64,000 bases of DNA from Agelaius tricolor (taxonomy: Eukaryota > Chordata > Aves > Passeriformes > Icteridae). The stretch lies in NCBI GenBank assembly GCA_023055355.1, contig JALJCS010000035.1, positions 2,480,001 to 2,544,000 on the forward strand, given 5' to 3'. The notes under the pieces are model-generated. The model was not told the origin of the DNA. It ran no database searches and worked only from the letters and a program-made list of their open reading frames with translations. Each line of letters begins with the position of its first letter. Positions within the stretch are counted from its first letter, which is position 1. Position numbers and translations under genes: made by a program. Below are positions 33,481 to 43,510 of this stretch, in pieces.

Positions 33481-33840
33481 TCCAACCCCAGCTAAGCCAC
33501 AATTTCCACCTAAAATCAAAGATAATTCACATGGTCACTGTCCAACCCCAGCTAAGCCACAAGTTCCACCTAAAATCAAAGATAATTCACATGGCCACAG
33601 TCCAACCCCAGCTAAGCCACGAGTTCCACCTAAAAGCAAAGATAATTCACATGGTCACTGTCCAACCCCAGCTAAGCCACAAGTTCCACCTAAAAGCAAA
33701 GATAATTCACATGGTCACTGTCCAACCCCAGCTAAGCCACAAGTTCCACCTAAAATCAAAGATAATTCACATGGTCACTGTCCAACCCCAGCTAAGCCAC
33801 AAGTTCCACCTAAAATCAAAGATAATTCACATGGTCACTG
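33481..33840. repeat. 60-bp minisatellite, 6 units
   Basis: Six head-to-tail units of exactly 60 bp (33481, 33541, 33601, 33661, 33721, 33781), each beginning TCCAACCCCAGCTAAGCCAC and ending CACATGGTCACTG or a close variant. They differ at only a few positions (CAATTT versus CAAGTT in unit 1, GAGTTCC in unit 3, AAAAGC in units 3 and 4). Since 60 is divisible by three, frames remain open through the array (143 and 166 codons). The 20-residue periodicity is a consequence of unit length and not proof of translation. Confidence 0.96.
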
Positions 33841-34261
33841 TCACCCACACCTTCAGTGCTGCCTGTGCTTTGGATTTGGGCCAGACACAGGACAGAGATG
33901 ACAATTTCCTGGAGGCCACTGCTTGAACCATGTCCTTAAATCAACTCTGTGGGAACTCCTGGCAGAAATGCAGCAAGATCTCAGGTTTGTTTGGTCCTCA
34001 CACACTTTGCATTAAAGCATCTTGTGATAAATTCAGTTTTCAGGATTAGAGATGCTTTAATACAGCCTGGGCTGTTTCTGGTCTGACCTGTGGAGTTGTT
34101 TCCTGTTCATCACCATCAGATAAATGTTAAGGAAGTCAGGAGCATAGGCAGAAACAAACACTATTTTCTGTTGGAGAATCCTCTCTCCTCTCAGAAGAGC
34201 ACACTAAGGTGTGGAGCCCCTGCCTCAGCCTCACCATTGAAAGGCTGTTGGTAAATTGCCA
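33841..34261. other. Unassigned non-coding stretch
   Basis: Nothing recognised between the 60-bp minisatellite and the T-rich tract. Confidence 0.5.
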
Positions 34262-34626
34262 TTTATTCTGTTTTGTTTTGTTTTATTTTATTTTATTTTA
34301 TTTTATTTTATTTTATTTTATATTGTTTTGTTTTATTTTATTTTAATATTTTATTTAATTTTTACTTTTATATTTTATTTTATATTTTATTTTATTTTGT
34401 TTTATTTTATTTAATATTTTATTTAATTTTTACTTTTATATTTTATTTTAATATTTAATTTTATTTTTATATTATAAAATATATCTTTTTATATATTAAT
34501 ATTTTATTTTTAATTTTTAAATGTAATATTTTCTTTCTGAAATTTATTTTTTCCTTATTTTATTTTACTATTAATTTTATATTCTATTTAATATTTCATT
34601 TTATTTTTATTTTAATATTTTATTAC
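34262..34626. repeat. ATTTT-type simple repeat
   Basis: About 365 bp of TTTTA, TTTTG and TTTTAATA units, regular at the left (34262-34350) and degenerate to the right. It is not inside any LTR that I recognise, unlike the TATTA tracts. It is followed by a partial two-copy repeat, CCCATGGGACACA (34629 and 34679). Confidence 0.92.
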
Positions 34627-35396
34627 ATCCCATGGGACACAAAAACCCTGCTCAGCATCACCTGCTCCTACAGGATATCCCATGGGACACAGGAATCCTG
34701 CTCACTTGAGAAAGTAAAAGCTCAACCTTTCTCATATTTTAACTTTTTCTAAACTGCTCTGAGGAACCATTTCTTCCAGGCAGGCCCCAGGTAGCCTTTG
34801 GCACGTTTGAAAAACTCAATGCCTGTAGGTCCCTAATTCTGTATTTCCAGCACCAAAGGTGTGAGCTGGTTTGAAATAAAGCTGAGCCTGCAGCAGCTCC
34901 CAATAAATTTCACATCCCTGCAAAAGTCCTGGTGTTGGGAGCTGCTTTCATCCTTTCATTTGCAAGTTGCCTTCATTACTCCCTTCCTTTCCATCACAGA
35001 AAGGCTGCTGGTGACACCTCCCATGTACCAGGTGCAGAACTATAAACTCAGAGTAACTCCACTAAATTTAATGCGCTTAACGTGGCTACTCTGGATTTGT
35101 GCTGCTGCAAATGAGATCAGAGCCCTCCCAGCCACAGGAGCCAGAGGGAGGTCAAGTGTTTGCCATGCATTACCTCCCTGTCAGCATGCTAATGCTCTGC
35201 AAGCCTCAAACGCCTCTCCCCAGACACCACAGTTCCAGGAATGGCACTAAAAGCACACTGAGCTCAAGGCAGAGCTCACACCAGAGCTGCTGAAGCCTCC
35301 AGCTTCAACAAACTTTAACTTTGTGAGCTGAGAGAGGAAAAGATGCAGCAGCTTCCAAAAGACGGCAACAAACCAATGGTTGCTGATGCCACCGCC
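34627..35396. other. Unassigned non-coding stretch
   Basis: No exon recognised. A 129-codon plus-strand frame (34861-35250) has no recognisable domain. Confidence 0.5.
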
Positions 35397-35445
35397 ACAG
35401 AATCACTGAATATTTGGGTTGGAAGGGACCTCAAAGATAATCTAG
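35397..35445 (-). mobile_element. CR1 3'-terminal fragment
   Basis: CAGAATCACTGAATATTTGG followed by GTTGGAAGGGACCTCAAAG is the extreme 3' end of a minus-strand CR1. It is cut at the insertion site of the family A LTR. The sequence beyond the LTR does not continue as CR1, so the CR1 was already very short or ends here. Confidence 0.8.
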
Positions 35446-35881
35446 TGTCACAGACATATTTTCTGAAAAATCCTTTGCTAGGATTTTTTCTCCTGAGAAA
35501 CTGAGAAGCCTCAGAGGAAAAGAAAAACAATAATCATCTGCTGCTGTGGAATGCAACAGGTGCATCTGTGATTGGTCTCATGTGGTTGTTTTTAATTAAT
35601 GGCCAATCACAGTCCAACTATCTCAGACTCTCTGGTCAGTCATAAGATTTTATTATCCTTCCATTCTATTCCATTCCATTCCATTCCATTCTATTCCATT
35701 CCATTCCATTCCTTGCAAGCCTTCTGGCGAAATTCTTTCTTCTATTCTTTTAGTACAGTTTTAATATATCATTTTCTTTTAATATAATATATATCATAAA
35801 ATAATAAATCACCGTTCTGAAAAATGGAGTCAAGATTCTCATCTCTTCCCTCATCCTGGCACCCCTGTGAACACCACCACA
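35446..35881 (+). mobile_element. Solo LTR, family A, inserted in CR1 tail
   Basis: Starts TGTCACAGACATATTTTC and ends CACCACCACA, with a perfect 6-bp duplication ATCTAG (35440-35445 and 35882-35887). The family core, CCAAT-type sites (GATTGG, CCAATCA) and AATAAATCACCGTTCTGA are present. The AT site is short, but a second low-complexity site upstream holds an ATTCC array (35661-35711). The copy is close in sequence to those at 2880 and 5722. Confidence 0.92.
35661..35711. repeat. ATTCC pentanucleotide repeat in LTR
   Basis: About ten CATTC/ATTCC units. The same position in the copies at 2880 and 5722 holds only two or three (CATTCCATTCC, CATTCCTTCC), so this is an expansion specific to this LTR copy. 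Confidence 0.9.
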
Positions 35882-35998
35882 ATCTAGGAGAGCAAAACAG
35901 AGGTTTGGTCAGTGCATCTCAGCCTGTTTATATTTAAGGCAGTGAAGGTTGTTTGCTCCAGCTGGTCTGAAAACTGGAGACTGCCCTAAAAATGATAT

Positions 35999-36454
35999 TG
36001 ATGCCTCAGGTTTTAGCTTTTCTATTTTTCAGGTTCTGTGCTGCTTTAGTGTGTGGGTCTGGGTTCATATCAGGGGATGCTGAGCTCTGTGCACAGAGCA
36101 GGGACACAAAACAATTCCTGCTCCAGCTGGGCACCAAGGACAAATGATCCAAATCTCAGCCCAAGAGCACAAACACCGTGGGCTGGAGAGAGAAAAACAA
36201 GGATGGGACTGGATGGGCTAAAGCTGGAATGGGACAATGAACTGCAAGATGCAAATGGAGCAGAACTGATCCCAGGGAGAGACCCCGTGCCTGGTCGCGC
36301 ATTTTGGGACCATTTTGGTTCACCTTGGGTGCAGCCCTGGCTGGGCTCTTGTGCTGCCCAAGGTGGATCCATGGAGGAGATCCTTTGAATAAATCCCTGC
36401 TTTATTCTGGAACTCTGTCCAGTCTCTGTTCTAGGCCAGCCTTTTATGGCATCA
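35999..36454 (+). mobile_element. Solo LTR, family D
   Basis: Starts TGATGCCTCAGG and ends TATGGCATCA, so the ends are a 7-bp inverted repeat (TGATGCC/GGCATCA) with TG...CA termini. The flanks ATAT (35995-35998) and ATAC (36455-36458) may be a 4-bp duplication with one mismatch, which would suggest a class I (ERV1-like) element. AATAAATCCCTGCTTTATTC near 36388 is the probable polyadenylation signal and R end. It is about 95% identical over some 440 bp to the copy at 38702. Confidence 0.82.
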
Positions 36455-37852
36455 ATACAAAAAACATCACAAAACTCCTCTGCTTTGCCTTCTTATTGGC
36501 ACACATAGCTGTGAGGCATGATTATGGGTGCTCATCATTTCCATTGTAATTATGAGGAATTATTTGTAACACCATTTTAAATTTGCCTCTCAGTAATTCA
36601 ATGAAGAAAATCTGATTTATTTTGAGTTCATTATTGTGTTCTTGGTGTCAGAGAACAACAGAATTGGTTTATTTTCACTAGTTGAGCAGACCCATTTTTT
36701 TTTGTGGGGCAAAAGGATTGCAATGACTGCAAAAAAGAGCAAGAAACAATTAAGGTTTTCCAAATTCATTAGGTCCAATATTAATCACACAGTTTGGATT
36801 TAAAAAATAAAAAACACAGTTTTGCAGGTAAAGCTGCCTCTCACCTCTGCTACTCTGAACTTCCAGGATTTCACCAAAATGTGCAAGAAGTTTCTTCAGG
36901 TCAGTTTTGGGACAGCTTTGCTTTTGCAGTGAATCACAGAGCTCCAGATCTCAGAGGTCCAAAACAAATACATTCTGAATTTTAGCATATATCTGGCTTA
37001 TTACATTCCTGAGAAAGAGTCCCAAGATGCTACTGACAGTGAACTGAACAGTTCTTCTCAGGGGCAGCATAAACATCTGATTTATTCAGGCTGTTCCCCT
37101 CTTACCACTTAATGCTTGACAAGATTCTGATAGGGTATTTGAAAAAAAAAATAGTGGGCAACCATGAAATGAAAGGCAATCATATCTACATTTATACACA
37201 AGGCACTAACTTAAATTCTGGCTTGCTCAAATCATAAATTTTCTTAATATTGGTTAAAACTTTTTATTTTGATGTGATGTAATTGCCTGTGAATATCTGC
37301 AGTACAGTATCAAGTTTTAAAGCTGCTGAATGTTTCTTAGCCTCAGTTGTTTATACAGCTTTGCCAAACTTTAATGATTTGAGATGAGATTTTACAGGTG
37401 AACAATCTGCCTTCAGCAATATTTTCTCTTTAATTTATATCTAAAACGACCTGCCTCTTTCTTGGATGAGGGTAGAAACAAAAATAACTTTAAGCTGAGT
37501 TAAACAGTTCAAGCAAATTTTTCCTTAAAAATTCTCCCCTGCCTTTTCCAATTTGGACCAGGCCTTTTATTGGGGATGTCCTTTAAAAAATATGAGGAAC
37601 CTACAAGCTTTGTAATGTCAGGCTTTGCATGAGCTCAGAAAAAAGTGAGCACTTTTGCAGCAATCTCAGCCCATTTTGGGGCACGTTGAGCCCAGAGCAC
37701 AGGGATGGAGCTGGGCTGCTCCCAGCCCCAGTGACCACTGCAGTCCACACCAGCCTGGGGGCTGAGGATGGTGCTGGGGTCTCCTCTTGGGAGTCATTCT
37801 GTCTGAACTCACCATCCCTCAGCAGAGCATTTAAAAAACCCTTGGATCCTGC
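36455..37852. other. Unassigned AT-rich stretch
   Basis: About 1.4 kb between two family D LTRs. It has no retroviral gag, pol or env remnant, no primer-binding-site match next to the LTR and no polypurine tract, so I do not read it as a provirus interior. It looks like ordinary unique AT-rich DNA. Confidence 0.5.
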
Positions 37853-37903
37853 TGATGCCTTGAGTTTGAGCTTTCATATTCTCCAGATTCTGTAGTGCAT
37901 TAG

Positions 37904-38351
37904 TGTTGTGGTGTTGGGGGTCCCCAGGATGGGGTGAGAGATGAGAATTTGACTCCAAGTTCTCAGAAGGCTGATTTATATTATATTATATTATATTATA
38001 TTATATTATATTATATTATATTATATTATATTATATATTATATTGTATTATATTATATTGTATTATATTGTATTATATTTTAAGAAATTATATACTAAAG
38101 CTATACTAAAGAAAGAGAAAGGGGATATCAGAAGGCTAAACAAGAATGAATAATAAAAACCTGTGATAGACTCAGAGAGTCTGGCACAGCTGGACTGTGA
38201 TTGGTCATTAAGTAAAAACAATTCACATGCTGGGTAAACAATTCTCCAAATCACATTCCAGAGGAGCAAAACATGGAGAAGGTGAAGCTTCCCAGCTTCC
38301 CAGGAGAAGAAATCCTGGCAAAGAGATTTTCCATAAAATATCATGGTGACA
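37904..38351 (-). mobile_element. Solo LTR, family A, nested in LTR-D
   Basis: The plus-strand left end is TGTTGTGGTGTTGG and the right end is ATCATGGTGACA, a TG...CA LTR in minus orientation. It is flanked by CATTAG (37898-37903) and CATCAG (38352-38357), a 5/6 duplication. The AT site (37977-38083) is a TATTA array with some TATTG units. Because it sits inside a family D LTR, its insertion is younger than that element. Confidence 0.88.
37977..38083. repeat. TATTA microsatellite in LTR
   Basis: About 20 TATTA units, regular at the left and with TATTG variants at the right, at the AT-prone site of family A. Confidence 0.95.
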
Positions 38352-38701
38352 CATCAGTGTAAAACTCTGAACTGCACAGAAAGTGTCAGCAAGGTCTCCT
38401 CCCAGCTCAGGCACACAGAACAATCCTTTTCCAGCCCCAGAACCAAGGACACCGCTGCAGCCTCAGCCCCAAAAAGTGCAAACAGCAGGGAATGGAGGAG
38501 AGCAACCTGGGAGGGTGGGACTGCATCACCTGGAGCTGGGATTGGGCACTGAACCCCAGCGTGGAAATGGAGCAGAACTCATCAAAGGGTGAAAACTCCT
38601 GACTCTGAGTCCATCCTGGGTCCACCTTGGGTGCACCTTGGGCTCTTGCCCTGCCCAAGGTGGATCCTTTGAAGGTTTTTTAATAAATCTCTACTTTATT
38701 C

Positions 38702-39156
38702 CGATACCTCAGGTTTTCACTTTTCTATTTTTCAGATTCTGTGCTGCTTTAGTGTGTGGGTCTGGGTTCACATCAGGGGATGCTGAGCTCTGTGCACAGA
38801 GCAGGAAGACAAAACAATTCCTGCTCCAGCTGGGGACCAAGGACAAATGATCCAAATCTCAGCCCAGGAGCACAAACCCCGTGGGCTGGAGAGAGAAAAA
38901 CAAGGATGGGACTGGATGGGCTAAAGCTGGAATGGGACAATGAACTGCAAGATGCAAATGGAGCAGAACTGATCCCAGGGAGAGACCCCGTGCCCGGCCG
39001 TGCATTTTGGGACCATTTTGGTTCATCTTGGGTGCAGCCCTGTCTGGGCTCTTGTGCTGCCCAAGGTGGATCCATGGAGGAGATGCTTTGAATAAATCCC
39101 TGCTTTATTCTGTAACTCTGCCCAGCCTCTGTTCTAGGGCAGCCTCTCAAGCATCT
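38702..39156 (+). mobile_element. LTR family D, tandem partner
   Basis: Starts CGATACCTCAGG (one C/T and one A/G change from TGATGCCTCAGG) and runs to about AGCATCT at 39156, where GGCATCA is expected. Its sequence matches the 35999 copy at about 95%, including an unbroken identical run of over 100 bp from GTGGGCTGGAGAGAG to GAGACCCCGTGCC. AATAAATCCCTGC is at 39091. It follows the truncated family D copy without any spacer. Confidence 0.82.
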
Positions 39157-42100
39157 CTGCTAACACAGAAGTTTCTGTGACCCATCCTGCTCTGAAGGGC
39201 ACCAAGATCAGGTAAAGATAAATCAGTGCTCCTCATCACTGGACACATGGAGGAAAGATCTTTATGAAACCTGCACCAAATGAACCCTCCTTGCTCATGC
39301 TAATGACAAAACCCAGGACATGATTTCCATTGGATGAGGACATGAAGTGTGGAGCTTCCAGGCTGTGGTGGGTTCAGTGTTAGCTAATCACTAGAGTACT
39401 CACTAGAATGTATTAATTTCTTTCTTGTTGTGATATAGGATTAGGAGAAAGGTAAAGCAGGCTCAAAACTTTAAAAGGGAGTAAAGAAAAATTTATTAAC
39501 AATAACTAAAAGAAAGAGTAATAAGAATTAGGATAAAACATTTAGGACACTTCTCTCTACAACCTTTTCTTTCTTATTGACAATGTAAAGAGACAAAACT
39601 TAAACACCAGCACCCAAAGCACAGCATGGCCAGGGCCAGGAGCTCTGATACCCCTGTCCTGAACCACCCACCTGAATCCCTCAGAGGGACATCAACAAAC
39701 TCAAGGCCAGGCACTTCCCATAAGTCAGCCCCACTGACTGTGTCAGGGCTTTGGCACTAAGGAAATCAGAATGCCTGGCTCGGAAACCCAGCTCAGCAAA
39801 GCCAAAAAGAACAGACTGACCTATTAAACCTCCTCCAAACAGCACTGCAAGAGCCTTTCCATTCCCTGAATGTCTGGCAGACCCTGAGCAAGCACTGGAG
39901 TCAGGCTGGAGTCTGGAATCTGGCAGAACTGGGGGGCTCCTCCAATCCTGCACACACCCACAAGGACTTCTCCTGCTATCTGAGACCATGGTCCCTAAAA
40001 ATAAAGCACATGAGAGGAGCTGATGGACTGGAAAGCAGCTGGTTTTATGTTGCAAGGGAAGGCACTGAAGCATTTTTCCTTTTTTCTTCTGCCTTCCCTC
40101 TGCTTTTTCATTCCCCAGTTGCCTCTGTTCTCAACCCAAATCCCTTAATCTCAGTGCTGATAATTGTAATTACTCTAATACCTCGCCATCTGAGCAGCTC
40201 AGAAATGTCCATCCTGGGCTGGTCCGTTTTGTGGTGAGGAAGAATGAATATGAAAAGCACATGGGCTCCTGCAGAATTTTAATTTAAAACAAATATGGAG
40301 TCAGGTCCAGATTAATGACATTTCCACCAAAGGCTGCATTTTTGGGGGGGTTTCTCAATCCACGTTGCTCTTTAATCAAAGAAGGAAAATGATGATGGGG
40401 GGTGACAGTTGGAAAAGCTGATGGAGGAAGGCTGGATTTTCTCCAGGCTCTACTGTTCTGACCCACACCCAGAACTGTGGTTAACAAATCAAGGACATGA
40501 TTCTCCCCTTCAGCTGCTGGACTTTGCCAAAATATTCAAGGATTGTGGGTGGTCAGCACAGAAATCCCTGCACAGCCTCTTCCAGGGAGAAATGGCACAC
40601 AAAAAGGCAGCTCAAAAAGTGACACTGAGAGCAGGGGCTGCAGGGTGGGAACTTCTTTCCCAGGGCAAAAGAAACCTGTTTCACAAGCAGCAGAGGGGTG
40701 ATGAGCCTTGGGAGGAGCTGATGGGCTCATTAATGCTTCAAGTGCATCAAAACTTTGAAGTCTTTGTTGGGCAAGCCAGGATGGGAATTAAAAAGCAGCA
40801 ATTGCAATCTGAATTTGTGCTGCTCTACACCTCAGCTCCACGGGACATTGGCTTTCCAGTCATGTACCCAATTAGAGATTGTAATTTTTAATTAATTTCC
40901 TTAGCAGTTCCTGAAGGACCACAAATTTGTCTAACAAGACAACCCACTTACTATACAGCCCAGAATGTTTCTGACTGCAAATATTCAGGGCTGGCTCCTT
41001 TTTCTGTCTCCATAGCGGTGATTCTGAGTCCCCCAAATGTACAACAGGTGAGACAGGTTTGGCTGGAAATGTCAGAGCCACAAGTGGAGCTGGCTCGTAG
41101 TTTTCCAACTTTCAGACATCAGCTTTCTAATTTACTTCACATGGAGTTTTCTGCACTGAGTTCTTCGCTCACTCCTACCAGATCTGGGGGGGAAATGCTC
41201 TAATTGTTCTTTAACCATGAGTAAAGCACTAGTGAGAGATGGTTTACCAATTAAAGGACTTTTAATTGAGTATGTAAGCCCAGCAAGGCAGCCACCAATG
41301 GTACCCCACCCTATCCATGCCCAGGAGTGGAGCAGCTTCACCTCCCCCAGCAGTGGGGATGTGGAGCCCACAGCTCATGGGAAAGCCAGAAGCACAAACA
41401 AATGAAAATCCAAGCCTAAGAAAATGTCCAGCCCAGGATGAGAATGAGGTGACCCACTGCAGGAACAAGGTGACCTGTTTTCACCCATTTCTGATGGTTC
41501 TGATCCTCTGAGTCCCCATGCAGCTGCACTGTGAAATCCATTTGAAACATCAGAGGGAGTTTGTGCATCAAACTAAAATGAATTCTTTTACCCAGCCAGC
41601 CCCTTTACAGGCCAGCAAAGGGCTCCTGCTTTCTCTGCTCCACCATTTCACTGCCCTTTGCCTTGTCAGCTCACGTTCTCCACGGAAATCAAGCAAGCAT
41701 TTGATTCCCTTGAAAATCCAAATTGAGATGCTCGGGTTTATTTTATTCCATTTTCTTAAGCCCAGATAGAAAAAATAGCTTTATCCACATAAATAAAAAA
41801 AAATAATAAGCTGCCATTTAAATCCTGTTCAGTCAATTAGCTCAGTGCCTCGCTCTGAGCTAATGCAATCGTCTTTCTTTGTTTGCTCCTATTTATACTG
41901 CTCTTTAAAGTTCATGAAAATCATTGCTGCTATCTCACACAGAACAACTGTTCAAAACATCAGTGTCATGCAGCTGAGAAATTTATGCTTTGAAGTTCCC
42001 TCCTTTACTCATTTTTATTCAGCTTTTTTCTCTTGTTTTTCTTTTTTCTTTCTTTCGCTGTATTTCCCCCCCCCCCCTTAATGACTAAACCAGTTTTATG

Positions 42101-42401
42101 CTCTTCACAGTTATTCCAAAATCTGTTCCTCCTGACACAGAGCTGATACATCATTCCTTGCTCATAGCTCTTTTTTCTCATTTCCATCATTTCTCCCCTC
42201 ACTCGCTTTGGCTCTCTGCTAAGTCCATCACAGCTTTGTTTTTATCTCCTCCTCGCTGAATTTTACAGCCCAGTAAAACCTAGAAAGCTGCTTCAGAAAA
42301 ACACCCACATGGCAGCCCTTGGATGGCTGGGTTTGTGTGGCAGCTTGCTGGAACGTGATGGAGGCAAAACCCTGCAAAACCACCAGCCCTGGATGCAGCA
42401 G
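39157..42401. other. Mostly unassigned non-coding stretch
   Basis: No exon supported. The longest open frame (40409-40891, plus, 160 codons) has no recognisable domain and a length expected by chance in 64 kb. A possible ERV fragment is listed separately at 39390. The part 41820-42010 is repeat-free, with GCTAATGCAATC, TTAAAGTTCATGAAAATCAT and GAAATTTATGC, resembling conserved regulatory DNA. A C run (11 bp) lies at 42067. Confidence 0.45.
39390..39610 (-). mobile_element. Possible ERV-derived fragment
   Basis: GATATAGGATTAGGAGAAAG, GGCTCAAAACTTTAAAAGGG and AAATTTATTAACAATAACT resemble part of a songbird ERV LTR read on the minus strand, with TTTATT as a reversed polyadenylation motif. I cannot see clear ends or a target duplication, so this rests on resemblance only. 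Confidence 0.35.
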
Positions 42402-43112
42402 CAGGGCAGGGACAGGGACAGGGGGACAGGAGAAAAAGGGGACAGGGACAGGGGGCAGAACAAAGGGACAGGAGAAAAAAGGGGACAGGAGAAAAAGGGA
42501 AGGGAGAAGAGGGGGCAGGAGAACAAGGGGACAGGAGAACAAGGGACAGGGACAGGGGGAAAGGAGAACGGGGCAGGAGAACAGGGGACAGAGCAAAAGG
42601 GCAGGAGAAAAAAGGGAGAGGAGAACAAGGGGGCAGGAGAACAGGGGGGCAGGAGAACAGGGGGAAAGGAGAAAAAGGGGACAGGACAAAAAGGGGGCAG
42701 GAGAAAAATGGGACAGGAGAACAGGGGACAGGAGAAGGGGACAGGAGAAGGGGGCAGGAGAACAGGGGGACAGGAGAATGAGAGGACAGGAGAAAAAGGG
42801 GGCAAGACAAAAAGGGGAGAGGAAGAACAGGGGACAGGAGAATGAGGGGACAGGAGAAGAGGACAGGAGAAAAAGAGGACAGGAGAACAGGGGGACAGGA
42901 GAAAAAGGGTCAGGACAAAAAGGGGACAAGAGACCAGGAGAAAAAGGGACAGGAGAACAGGAGGACAGGGGGAAAGGAGAACAAGGGACAGGAGAACAGG
43001 GAGACAGGAAAAAAAGGGGACAGGAGAACAAGGGACAGGAGAAAAAGGGACAGGAGAAAAAAGGGACAGGAGAAAAAAGGGACAGGAGAAAAAAGGGACA
43101 GGAGAACATGGG
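42402..43112. repeat. GGGGACAGGAGAAAAA minisatellite, nearly T-free
   Basis: About 700 bp built from GGGGACAGGAGAACA / GGACAGGAGAAAAAG variants of roughly 14-18 bp. The plus strand contains only a handful of T residues, so it is almost purely A, G and C with a strong purine excess. The left end (42404-42425) has four G runs spaced by 2-3 bases, a canonical G-quadruplex pattern. All frames are open for long distances (304 codons plus, 293 minus), giving KGTGEQ- and SPVPFFSCPL-type translations that I regard as artefacts. Confidence 0.95.
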
Positions 43113-43510
43113 ACTGCCCTGTTTTAACCAGCAGCCTACTCTCTCTTCTGCTGGTCTTCAACAGATTTTCGAGGCTTACAAAGACAAAATAACCTGTTTG
43201 GTTATTCAGCAACACATCAGTAGATCATCGTAATTCAATATACTCCAATTTTGTTTTGAATAAAACAGTTAAAAACACTGCTCAAGCTGTACATAGGTTA
43301 TACCACTCTGTAATCCTATGCCTATGTCCTTTAGAAAGTGAAATTTCCCACTCCTCCAGAAGAACTGGAGAAACTCCTGTGCTGAGAATGAGCAGAAGAA
43401 CTCTGGCAGGAGCCAGGGCTGGTTTTCAGCCTGCAGCAATTAACGAGTGCTGCAGACCATCACTTAATATGATACAAAGAGCACTGCCAAATCTCAGGAT
43501 TAAATCTGGA
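43113..43510. other. Unassigned non-coding stretch
   Basis: Nothing recognised between the T-free minisatellite and the duplicated AT-rich region. Confidence 0.5.

Larger units (their letters stand above)
37853..38701 (+). mobile_element. LTR family D, interrupted and 3'-truncated
   Basis: Starts TGATGCCTTGAG. It is broken at 37903 by a minus-strand family A LTR and continues from 38352 (ACTCTGAACTGCACAG, then ACCTTGGGCTCTTGCCCTGC, CCAAGGTGGATCC and AATAAATCTCTACTTTATTC). Without the insert it is about 400 bp. It stops at the end of the TTTATTC block, the expected polyadenylation site, lacks the last 50 bp of the family, and abuts directly the start of the next family D LTR. Confidence 0.8.

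Noticed and set aside
33426..33926. 166-codon frame with a 20-residue repeat as a possible repeat protein
   Set aside because: A second phase is also open (143 codons), and there is no recognisable domain. The 60-bp unit explains the open frame. Kept only as a caveat.
35999..39156. A complete provirus bounded by the two family D LTRs
   Set aside because: The interior has no gag, pol or env remnant, no primer-binding site after the left LTR and no polypurine tract before the right one. The outer flanks do not form a TSD.
40409..40891. 160-codon plus-strand frame, one of the longest outside repeats
   Set aside because: No known domain, no splice or promoter context, and a few frames of this length are expected by chance in 64 kb.
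42228..43233. Frames of 293 (minus) and 304 (plus) codons
   Set aside because: They translate the GGGGACAGGAGAA minisatellite, which almost lacks T and so has few stops on either strand.
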